Source of the DNA: DATARR01 sp036376245
GTDB lineage: Bacteria > Acidobacteriota > Thermoanaerobaculia > Multivoradales > UBA5704
DNA length: 64,000 nt
NCBI GenBank assembly: GCA_036376245.1
Contig: DASVAS010000040.1
Span: 62,001 to 126,000, forward strand
Reading direction: 5' to 3'
In this document: positions 15,123 through 22,778 of the stretch, piece after piece
How the letters are laid out: each line of letters starts with the position of its first letter
How positions within the stretch are numbered: the stretch's first letter is position 1
Notes under the pieces: model-generated
Seen by the model: the letters and a program-made list of their open reading frames with translations, nothing else
Databases searched by the model: none
Told to the model about the DNA's origin: nothing
Made by a program: the position numbers and the translations under genes

Positions 15123-18100
15123 CTACGGCCCCTCTCGCTTCAACGTGAGGCTCGGCAGGCCGGGGGCTTCCCAGAGGAGGGTGGCAACCCCGCCTCCGAG
15201 TTGGAAGGTCATGGTGTCCGTCATGCCCTCGATGCGGAAGCGGGTGGGTGAGGTCGGCACCAGCACCATGTTGCTCTCCTCGTCCACCAGCACGGCCAGC
15301 AGGCGGTTGCCCGCGGCCTGGACTCTGATCTCGTACCCGCTCTCCCCATCCTTGTAGGTTCCGGTGAAGCGGGCGATCTGGTCGGCCGGCAGCTCCACGT
15401 CCGGGTCCCGCTTGAGCACGAACTCCGGCCGCTTTGTCTTCTCCACGCAGGAAGTGTCTAGCCCCTTTACGGTGCCGGCTTCGACGAACCGGACAATCAG
15501 GCTGTCGACGCACTGGTAGGCGCTCCCGAAACTGTGGCCGCCGTCCGGCACCACGACCTGAAGGCTGTTCTTCAGCGTCCGCGCGGCCCGCTCGGCGTTG
15601 GACGGCGGAGTCACGGGGTCGCGCTCGCCCGAGAGCAGGAGCGCCGGCACATCGGAGACCGTCGGGTCCAGGAACTCGCGGCCGACCGCGGGCACCGGCC
15701 AGGCCGCGCAGGCCGCCTGCTGCTTGCGGATGCGGAAGTCCCCCAGGAAGGTGCCCTGGACGGCGGCCGGGATCTCCTCCTCGCGAATGAACGGCAGGTC
15801 CTCCGCGCAGGTGAGGGAGAGATAGTAGCCGTCGGCCAGAGCGCCGCCGCTGCCGGCGGAAAAGCGGCGGGCGGCCTCGGCCATCGGCTTCCAGTCCCCC
15901 TGGGCCGCGAAGTGGATGCTGAGAGGAAGGAGGGAGGCTCCCCTCGGGCTGTAGAGCATGTAGCGAAAGGTCGTCGCCACCCCGTTGCGCGCCAGCCGGA
16001 CGTCCACCGGCTTGCCCGTTTCGCCGTCCGTCAGGGTGACGGTCACGGGCTGCTTCTCGATCTGCCGGAGCACGGCGGCGGCTTCGTCACGGAGGTGGGG
16101 GAAGGCGGTGCGGCAGGCTGGATCCCCCTCGCACTCGGCGATCAGGCTGTCGAGCGCCCGCTGGGCGTGGCGGGCCATCGGGAACGGCCCACGCTCGTCC
16201 GTGGGGGCCACTCCATGGAGGACCACCGTGCGCACGTTGTCAGGATATCGGCGCAGGTAGACCAGCGCCGACTTGGTGCCGCCGGACGCGCCGTAAATGT
16301 TGAGCTTGCCGTAGCCGAGGGCGGCCCGCACCTCTTCGATGTCGTCGACGCTGGCGGCGTTGGTGTACTGGCTGAGGTCGGCGGTCTTCGCCAGGCGCTC
16401 GGCGCAGGTCTTCACCTTCTCCGGCGGGTAGAATTCGTCGAGGAAGCCCTGGGCTCCCGCTCCCCCGACCATTTCCGGGCAGAAAAGGCCCCCGGAGCCG
16501 CCGGTCCCGCGGAAATCGACGAGCAGGATGTCCCGCCGTTTGCGTAGGGCTCCAAACTCGGCGGCGATCGAGGCGGCCGCCGACACCGAGGAGTTCCCCG
16601 GGCCGCCGGTGAAGTAGACGAAGGGATCGGACAGCCGGTCCGGCCCCGTGGCCGGGAGGACGACCACGCGCAGGGGGATCTTGCGGCCGGTCTTCGCCGC
16701 TCGGTTCTCCCAGACCTCGTAGGTGCCGCACCGGGCCTCCGGCGGCAGGCCGGGGATGGTGGTGCAGGGCTTCAGCGCCAGCTTCGCGGCGGGTTGCGCC
16801 TCGCGGGCGAACGCCGGCGGCTTCGTCTTCGCCAGGCAGGAGCCGTCGAGCCCCTTCGCCGTGCCGGCCTCGACGAACCGGGTCATCAGGTCCGTGAGAC
16901 ACCCCATGGTTTCGAGCCCGTCGAGGCTGTGGCCGGTGTGCGGGATCACCACGTGCAGGCTGTTCTTCAGCGTCCGCGCGGCCCGCTCGGCGTTGGACGG
17001 CGGAGTCACCGGGTCCAGCTCGCCCGAGATCAGGAGCGTCGGCACGTCGGAGGTCACCGGCTCCTGGAACTCGCGGCCGACCGGGGGTACGGGCCAGGCG
17101 GCGCAGGCGGCCTGTTGGGCGCGGATGCGGTAGTCCCCCAGGAACGAGCCCCGGACCACCGCCGGGACCTCCTCCTCGGGAATGAACGGCACGTCCTCCG
17201 AGCAGGTGAGGGAGAGATAGTAGCCGCGGGCCATCGTGCTCAGGCCGGAGCCCGCGGCCTGGGCCGCCTCGGCCATCGGCATCCAATTCCCCAGCACGGC
17301 CTGATGGACGCTGAACGGGATACGGGAGGCCCCCGTGGAGCTGTAGAGCATGGCGCGCAGGGTGGTGATCAGCGCGTTGCGCGTCAGCCGCACCTCCAGC
17401 GGCTTGCCGGTCTCGCCGTCGGTCAGCGTCACCACGGCCGGCTTCTCCGCGGCCCGCTGGAGCATGGTGGCCAGCTCTTCGCGGACCTTGGGGAACGCCG
17501 CGCGGCAGGCCTCGTCCCGGTCGCACTCGGCGAGCCGCCCGTCCAGGGCCCGCTGGACGTGGCGGGCCATGAAGAACGGTCCGCGCTCGTCGGTCGGGAC
17601 CAGGCCCGAGAGGATCGCGGCGCGCACCGACTCCGGATGCCGGCGCAGGTAGATCAGGCCCGTCCGGCTGCCGCCGGAGCCGCCCATGAGGTTGACCTTT
17701 TCGTAGCCGAGGGCGGCCCGCACCTCGTCGAGATCGTCGACGGTCGTGTCGTTGGTGTACTGCGAGAGGTCAGCGGTCTTCGCCAGGCGTTCGGCGCAGG
17801 CCTTGGCCTGATCCGGCGCCAGGTAGTGATCCAGGTAGCCCTGCAATCCCGCGCTGGTCTCCATCTCGGGGCAGAAGAGGCCGCCGGAGCCGCCGGTGCC
17901 CCGGAAGTCCACTAGCAGGAGGTCCCGCCGCTGGTTGATCTCCTTGAGCTCTGCGGCCAGCCAGGAAGCGGCCTCCACGTTGGAGTCCCCTGGGCCGCCG
18001 TTCAGGAAGACCAGGGGATCAGGCTGGCGGTCAGGACCCTGGGCCGGGAGCACAACCACGCGGAGAGGGATCTTGCGGCCGGTCTTCGCGGCCCGGTTCT

Positions 18101-18254
18101 CCCACACCTCGTAGGTGCCGCACCGGGCCTCTGGCGGCAGGTCGGGGATGCCGGCGCAGGGCTTCAGCTCCAGCTCCGTGGCCGGCGCGGCGGCGAGGGC
18201 CAGCCCGGGGACGCACAGCCCGGTCAGGATCGCGAGCATCGGGACGCGTCTCAT
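15123..18254 (-). CDS. double-domain S33-type exported alpha/beta hydrolase (fusion of two paralogous units)
   Basis: A 1043-residue secreted protein made of two copies of the same ~470-residue hydrolase plus a C-terminal beta-rich domain. AAGGAGGA sits 6 nt before the ATG at 18254. Both copies start with the same block (PPEARCGTYEVWENRAAKTG, at about residues 40 and 504). Each has a full triad: S193 (GGSGG), D414, H442 and S657 (GASGG), D879, H907. NGGPG/TGGPG and DFRGTGGSGG are typical of TAP/proline-iminopeptidase-like S33 peptidases. The final ~100 residues (IARFTGTYKDGESGYEI) resemble the lipocalin-like DUF3471 appendix of serine hydrolases. It lies 71 nt downstream of a single-domain paralogue. 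Confidence 0.85.
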   Translation of the reverse strand: MRRVPMLAILTGLCVPGLALAAAPATELELKPCAGIPDLPPEARCGTYEVWENRAAKTGRKIPLRVVVLPAQGPDRQPDPLVFLNGGPGDSNVEAASWLAAELKEINQRRDLLLVDFRGTGGSGGLFCPEMETSAGLQGYLDHYLAPDQAKACAERLAKTADLSQYTNDTTVDDLDEVRAALGYEKVNLMGGSGGSRTGLIYLRRHPESVRAAILSGLVPTDERGPFFMARHVQRALDGRLAECDRDEACRAAFPKVREELATMLQRAAEKPAVVTLTDGETGKPLEVRLTRNALITTLRAMLYSSTGASRIPFSVHQAVLGNWMPMAEAAQAAGSGLSTMARGYYLSLTCSEDVPFIPEEEVPAVVRGSFLGDYRIRAQQAACAAWPVPPVGREFQEPVTSDVPTLLISGELDPVTPPSNAERAARTLKNSLHVVIPHTGHSLDGLETMGCLTDLMTRFVEAGTAKGLDGSCLAKTKPPAFAREAQPAAKLALKPCTTIPGLPPEARCGTYEVWENRAAKTGRKIPLRVVVLPATGPDRLSDPFVYFTGGPGNSSVSAAASIAAEFGALRKRRDILLVDFRGTGGSGGLFCPEMVGGAGAQGFLDEFYPPEKVKTCAERLAKTADLSQYTNAASVDDIEEVRAALGYGKLNIYGASGGTKSALVYLRRYPDNVRTVVLHGVAPTDERGPFPMARHAQRALDSLIAECEGDPACRTAFPHLRDEAAAVLRQIEKQPVTVTLTDGETGKPVDVRLARNGVATTFRYMLYSPRGASLLPLSIHFAAQGDWKPMAEAARRFSAGSGGALADGYYLSLTCAEDLPFIREEEIPAAVQGTFLGDFRIRKQQAACAAWPVPAVGREFLDPTVSDVPALLLSGERDPVTPPSNAERAARTLKNSLQVVVPDGGHSFGSAYQCVDSLIVRFVEAGTVKGLDTSCVEKTKRPEFVLKRDPDVELPADQIARFTGTYKDGESGYEIRVQAAGNRLLAVLVDEESNMVLVPTSPTRFRIEGMTDTMTFQLGGGVATLLWEAPGLPSLTLKREGP

Positions 18255-18325
18255 TGGATTCCTCCTTGCAGGGATCTTCAATCTTAGACTTGTTTCATCC
18301 CAATGGCGTCCCTATTTCCACTTTC

Positions 18326-20062
18326 TCAGCTTCCCTCCCGCTTCAGGGTCTGCGTGCCGCCCGGCATCTCCAGGGTCATGGCGACGGCGCGGCCGTCCTG
18401 GAGGTCGAAGCTGAGCTTCAGCCATGGCTCGCCGCTGCGCATGCGGAAGCGCGTCGGCGAGGTGGCGGCCAGGAGGGCCGGGCCGAAGGGGGAGTCCACC
18501 CGCAGGTATCCGCCGACGACGGCGGTCGTGAACTTGCCCCCGTTCGGGCCTGCCCAGACGCCCACGAGCCGCTCGAGCTCCTCGGGCTTCAGCTTCACCT
18601 CGGGGTCAAGGCTCAGGAGGAAGTCGGGCCGCCGCATGCGGGCCACACAGGAGGTGTCCAGCGACTCGGCGGCGCCCGCCTGGATGAACGCCGTGATCAT
18701 CCGCTCGACGCACTCCCCGCCTTGCATGCCGCCCAGGCCGTGGCCACCGTCCTCGACCACCACGTGCCGGCCCCGCTTCAGCGTGCGGGCCACCCGATCT
18801 CCCTGGGAGGGCGGGGTGACGGGATCGGCGCTGCCCGAGAGCAGCAGGGTGGGGATGCCGGAGGTCACCGGCCTGCGGAACTCCGGGCCGAGCTTCGGGG
18901 CCGGCCAGCCCTTGCAGGCTTCCAACTGCTTGCGCACGCGCAGGTCGCCGAGGAAGGTGCCGGCCACGGCGGCGGGGATCTCCTCCTCGCGGGTGAAAGC
19001 GAGGTCCTCGGAGCAGGAGACGGAAAGGAAATAGCCGCCGATCGAGCCCTGGGCCTCGCTGATGACCTTGGCGAATTCGGCGAGAGGCTGCCAGTCGCCG
19101 TTCGCCGCGTTGTGGAGGTAGAGCGGGACGAGGGAGATCCAGGGGTTGTAGTAGAGCATCCGCCGCAGCACCTGGCCAAAGCCGCCCTTTGACAGGGTGA
19201 ATTCGATCGGCTGGCCGGTCTGGGCGCTCGGCACCTGGAGCTTCACCGGCTCTTTCTGGATCCGGCTGATCACGGCGGCGACCTCTTCCCGGAGCTTCGG
19301 GAAGGCCTTGTGGCACGCCGGGTCCCCTTCGCACTCGACGATCAGGTTCTCCAAAGCCCGCTGGGAGTGGCGGGCGGTGAATAGGGGGACGGACTCGTCC
19401 ATGGGGACCACGCCGCTGATCGTGGCCGTGCGGACGCTGCCGGGGTGGCGGCGCATGTAGACCTGGACCGTGCGCGTGCCGTAGGAGGTCCCCATGATGT
19501 TGACCTTCCCATAGCCGAGCGCGGTGCGGATCTCCTCGGCGTCGTCGGTCACGTAGTCAGAGGAGTACTGGGTGAGGTCGGCGGTCTTCTGCAGCCGGTC
19601 GCGGCAGGCGCGGGCCTTGTCGGCGGGGATGAATTCGTCCAGAAACCCCTGGATGCTGCCGTCGCCCCGCAGCTCGGGGCAGTCCAAAGGCGCCGACAGG
19701 CCGGTCCCCCGGGAATCGATGAGGAGGACGTCGCGGTCCTTCCGCAGCTCCGGCATCTCCATCGCGAACCCCAGTCCCTCCTCGATGGACGGCCCGCCCG
19801 GTCCGCCGGCGAAGTAGAGGAACGGATCGGGCAGCCGCTGGGGTCCGGTCGCCGGCAGGACCACGACCTGAAGCGGGATCTTGCGTCCGGACTTCGCGGC
19901 GCGGTTCTCAAAGACCTCATAGACGCCGCACCGGGCGTCCTTGGGGAGCCAGGGAGCCGAGCAGGCGCCTAACTCGAATTTCTTGACAGGCTCGGCGCTG
20001 GCGGAGAGTCCTACGGCAGGGAAACAGGCGAGAGCGATGAGGAAAGTTGATGTGGCTCGCAT
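18326..20062 (-). CDS. S33-type exported alpha/beta hydrolase (single domain)
   Basis: A 578-residue secreted peptidase-like hydrolase, paralogous to each half of 15123-18254. Signal peptide MRATSTFLIALACFPAVGLSASA; CGVYEVFENRAAKSGRKIPL block; AGGPGGPS oxyanion segment; DSRGTGLSAPL; nucleophile in GTSYGT; acid in SGSADPVTPPSQ; His in EDGGHGLGG. The C-terminal ~100 residues are the same beta-rich appendix that ends the double protein (EELERLVGVWAGPNGG). These enzymes usually release N-terminal di/tripeptides or Pro from peptides outside the cytoplasm. Probably cotranscribed with the downstream fusion gene. Confidence 0.85.
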   Translation of the reverse strand: MRATSTFLIALACFPAVGLSASAEPVKKFELGACSAPWLPKDARCGVYEVFENRAAKSGRKIPLQVVVLPATGPQRLPDPFLYFAGGPGGPSIEEGLGFAMEMPELRKDRDVLLIDSRGTGLSAPLDCPELRGDGSIQGFLDEFIPADKARACRDRLQKTADLTQYSSDYVTDDAEEIRTALGYGKVNIMGTSYGTRTVQVYMRRHPGSVRTATISGVVPMDESVPLFTARHSQRALENLIVECEGDPACHKAFPKLREEVAAVISRIQKEPVKLQVPSAQTGQPIEFTLSKGGFGQVLRRMLYYNPWISLVPLYLHNAANGDWQPLAEFAKVISEAQGSIGGYFLSVSCSEDLAFTREEEIPAAVAGTFLGDLRVRKQLEACKGWPAPKLGPEFRRPVTSGIPTLLLSGSADPVTPPSQGDRVARTLKRGRHVVVEDGGHGLGGMQGGECVERMITAFIQAGAAESLDTSCVARMRRPDFLLSLDPEVKLKPEELERLVGVWAGPNGGKFTTAVVGGYLRVDSPFGPALLAATSPTRFRMRSGEPWLKLSFDLQDGRAVAMTLEMPGGTQTLKREGS

Positions 20063-20618
20063 AGGAAGGACTACGAACGCGGTAGTCGAAAGGTTTCGGG
20101 CCGCGTTCCCCCGATTCCGCCTCTCATTCCCTCGCTTCCGAGAGACGTGAAAGCCTGGGAATGCTCCATTCGCTCCTTTTCAAGTCTCTTTCCCCGGAGG
20201 GAATGGAAGCCGGAAGAGCCTTCGTCGTCTTCGAAGGGTCTTTCGGCTTCCAGTCCCCGTCTTTCGCCTGCCATTTCCTCCTCTTCAGGTCTTGTTCCCC
20301 GGAGGAAATGCGACCCGGAAGGTTCTCCACGCCCCATTCCTCCTGGGGAACGCGACCCGAAAGGCGGGGAACGCCTCGCGATGAGGAGGGAACATGACGG
20401 GAGATCCCCTTCAGGCAGCCTGAGCGGGAGGGAATGAGACCCGAAATCCGGGGAATGAGACCTGAAGTCCGGGGAACACGATCCGAAAAACGATGGACGA
20501 GGGCCGAAGCCCTTCCGCCATGCCCCGTTTGCCGCCTTGAGAGGGACGAAACTCGAAGAGAGGCAGGAGTAAGGGATGGGGTGCTATCCTTTGATCCTGT
20601 CGACAGGAGCGGAAACGA
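20063..20618. repeat. non-coding region with ~21-bp repeats in both orientations
   Basis: No credible gene lies between the hydrolase start and the ATPase. A degenerate unit, roughly GGGGAAyGmGACCyGAA plus 3-4 bases, occurs at least eight times. Three direct 21-bp copies lie head to tail at 20430-20450, 20451-20471 and 20472-20492, and another is near 20344-20364. Reverse-complement copies are at 20092-20112, 20177-20195 and 20282-20300; the last two directly abut forward-like copies (20196-20216, 20301-20322), making imperfect inverted pairs. The copies are diverged, and there is no constant spacer as in CRISPR. Confidence 0.7.
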
Positions 20619-21890
20619 TTGTACGTTCAAGAGATCGCCATTCATAACCTCCGGGTCTTCGAGGCGGCTTCTCTGAAGCTCCAGTACCCGGGTCGCTCTG
20701 ACGCCGACGCTCTCCACCATCCCAACATCAACCTGCTGCTCGGCAACAACGGCGCTGGGAAGACCACCGTCCTGAAAGCGCTGGCCCTCTCCACGCTCGC
20801 GCCGGTCATCGACAAGTCGGGCTTCCTCCCCTATGAGCTGGTGCGGCACGGGCGCGAGCGGTCGACGATCACGGCCAAGGTGGTCCTCCATCCGCAAGAC
20901 CTGGGCAAGGGGTTCTCCACACACCCTCACGAGGAGTCCTTGACGACGGAGATCGTCCGGCAGGGGGATCTGGAGATCCTGGCCTCCGGAATCGGGACCG
21001 ATCCGGGACCTTGGTCGGGGATGTTCGACAACAAGTCCCCCTCGTTCCTCGTCGTCGGCTACGGAGCGACCCGGCGGGTACAGGACGCCGGGAGCTTCAA
21101 TCCGGAGGAGCAGGGGAAGCGCCGGTTCCTGCGTTACCAGCGCGTCGCGGGCCTGTTCGAGAGCCACATCGCCCTGACGCCCCTGCCCGCCTGGCTGCCC
21201 GGCTATCAGAAGGAGAATCCAGGCCGCTACAAGCAGGTCTCGAACCTGATCAACAAGCTTCTTCCCGAAGGCGCCAGGTTCTCCGGCCGGCGCGAGAGAG
21301 CGGACTCCGGGGACTACATGTTCCAGCTCCACGATGCGGAGGTCCCTTTCGGCGCCCTGTCGGACGGCTACCGCGCCTACATCGGATGGATCACGGACCT
21401 GCTGTATCACGTCTGCATGGGGTGTCCCAACAATACGAAGCTGGTGGACAGCCGCGGCCTGGTCCTGATCGACGAGATCGACCTCAACCTCCATCCGGAA
21501 TGGCAGCGCACCGTCTGCGCCACCGTCTCCGCCGCCCTGCCCAACCTTCAGTTCGTGCTCTCCACGCACAGCCCCATCGTCGCGGGATCGCTGCAGAAGG
21601 AGAACATCTTCGTGATGGAGGCTGATGCTTCGGGCGCCTCGCGGGTCCGCCAGTACGAGGAGCGGATCTACGGCCTCGACGCGGACCAGATCCTGCTGAG
21701 CCCCTACTTCAACCTGGAGACGACGCGAGCGCCCGGCTTCGTGGATGAGTTGCAGCAACTGTCGAAGCAGGCCGCGCCGGGCAAGCCGGAGATCTCGCTG
21801 GCGATCATGCGGAAACTGGTCGGTCAGGCCGCGCCGGAAGAACGGCCTCAGAGAGACGGCGGGAAAAAGAAGCGCAAGCTCTCCGCATGA
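20619..21890 (+). CDS. AAA/ABC-type ATPase, PtuA-like (Septu-type defence)
   Basis: A 423-residue ATPase of the SMC/RecF-like AAA group. A TTG start (MYVQEIAIHNLRVFE) follows AGGAG by about 9 nt. Walker A is GNNGAGKTT (residues 42-50), a signature-like LSDGYRAYIGWI follows a long insertion, Walker B is GLVLIDEIDLNLHPEWQ, and the switch His is in STHSPIVAGS. The C-terminus is basic (KKKRKLSA). The next gene, an HNH nuclease, begins inside its stop codon. ATPase + HNH with this order and coupling is the layout of Septu anti-phage systems (PtuA/PtuB), where the ATPase complexes with and controls the nuclease. No reverse transcriptase (retron) is seen nearby. Confidence 0.75.
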   Translation: MYVQEIAIHNLRVFEAASLKLQYPGRSDADALHHPNINLLLGNNGAGKTTVLKALALSTLAPVIDKSGFLPYELVRHGRERSTITAKVVLHPQDLGKGFSTHPHEESLTTEIVRQGDLEILASGIGTDPGPWSGMFDNKSPSFLVVGYGATRRVQDAGSFNPEEQGKRRFLRYQRVAGLFESHIALTPLPAWLPGYQKENPGRYKQVSNLINKLLPEGARFSGRRERADSGDYMFQLHDAEVPFGALSDGYRAYIGWITDLLYHVCMGCPNNTKLVDSRGLVLIDEIDLNLHPEWQRTVCATVSAALPNLQFVLSTHSPIVAGSLQKENIFVMEADASGASRVRQYEERIYGLDADQILLSPYFNLETTRAPGFVDELQQLSKQAAPGKPEISLAIMRKLVGQAAPEERPQRDGGKKKRKLSA

Positions 21891-22778
21891 TCCGGCATCC
21901 CGTCACCCGGACCCGGCTGATCCAATTGATTCGCGCCGAGTCGCAAGACTGGCTCGAAGAAGCCGCGGCCAAGACCGAGACCTTCCGCAAGCTGCAGACC
22001 TATCAGGAAGAAGAGGGCTCCTGGAGCGCCGTCAAGAAGGCCTACATGGCCATCCAGTCCGGCAAGTGCGCCTATTGTGAGCGGAAGTTCGGCGAAGACG
22101 ACGAGAGCAGGATCGAGCACGACGTCGAGCACTTCCGGCCCAAGAGCAAGGTGCGGGCCTGGCCCACTTCCAGGATCAAGAAAGATCTCAAGATCGAGTA
22201 CTCCTTCACGACGGGAACGGCCTCGAAGACCGGGTACTACCTCCTGGCGTACAACATCTTCAACTATGTCGTCACGTGCAAGAAGTGCAACACGATCTAC
22301 AAGTCGGACTACTTTCCCATCGCGGGTGAAACCCGGATCTTCGATCAGGACGATCCCGCGAAGCTCGCCGCCGAGAAGGCCTTCCTGATCTATCCATTGG
22401 GTGTTCTGGACGACGACCCGGAAGACCTGATTACTTTCGAAGGCCTCATCGCCGTACCGAAGCACAAGTACGGCCGCAAACACGACCGTGCCCGGGTGAC
22501 CATCGACTTCTTCAAGCTGGCGGTCGGCCGTGACGAGCTACTCCTGGAACGCGCGATCGTGCTGCGGCAGATCTATCTGGCGCTCGACTATCTCAAAGTC
22601 GCGACGAGCGAGAAGAAGCGGGCCGACGCTCAGAGAACCCTTGACATCGCGTTATCCGCCAGATCCCCCGCACACCAACTGCGCCAAGGCCTTTCACAAG
22701 GTCTGCGTCAACGCTCCGGAGACCGCCGAGCGGTACTACGAGTTGATCTCCGAGTACCTGAAGTCCAAAGGTTACTGA
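21887..22778 (+). CDS. HNH nuclease, PtuB-like, with an apparent 1-base frameshift
   Basis: The first ~259 residues read as a PtuB/TIGR02646-type HNH nuclease: zinc Cys C61/C64 (CAYC), catalytic EHDVEHFRPKSK (residues 77-88), then C131/C134 with KKCNTIYKS. From the C5 run at 22665-22669 the frame turns into Arg/Gln/Leu-rich nonsense and runs to 22912, deep into the neighbouring ABC gene's antisense strand. Removing one C restores a sensible tail (HTNCAKAFHKVC ... YYELISEYLKSKGY) ending with TGA at 22776-22778, only 7 nt past the convergent ABC stop. So either a homopolymer sequencing error, a recent inactivating mutation, or a slippery run. The intact protein would have 296 residues. Confidence 0.75.

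Noticed and set aside
20430..20492. CRISPR array
   Set aside because: The three 21-bp copies are directly head to tail without spacers, units are imperfect, and no cas genes are near.
20124..21758. Minus-strand open frame containing Gly-Leu-Ile-Pro repeats
   Set aside because: The peptide repeats are just the translated 21-bp DNA repeats, and the rest is antisense to the ATPase gene.
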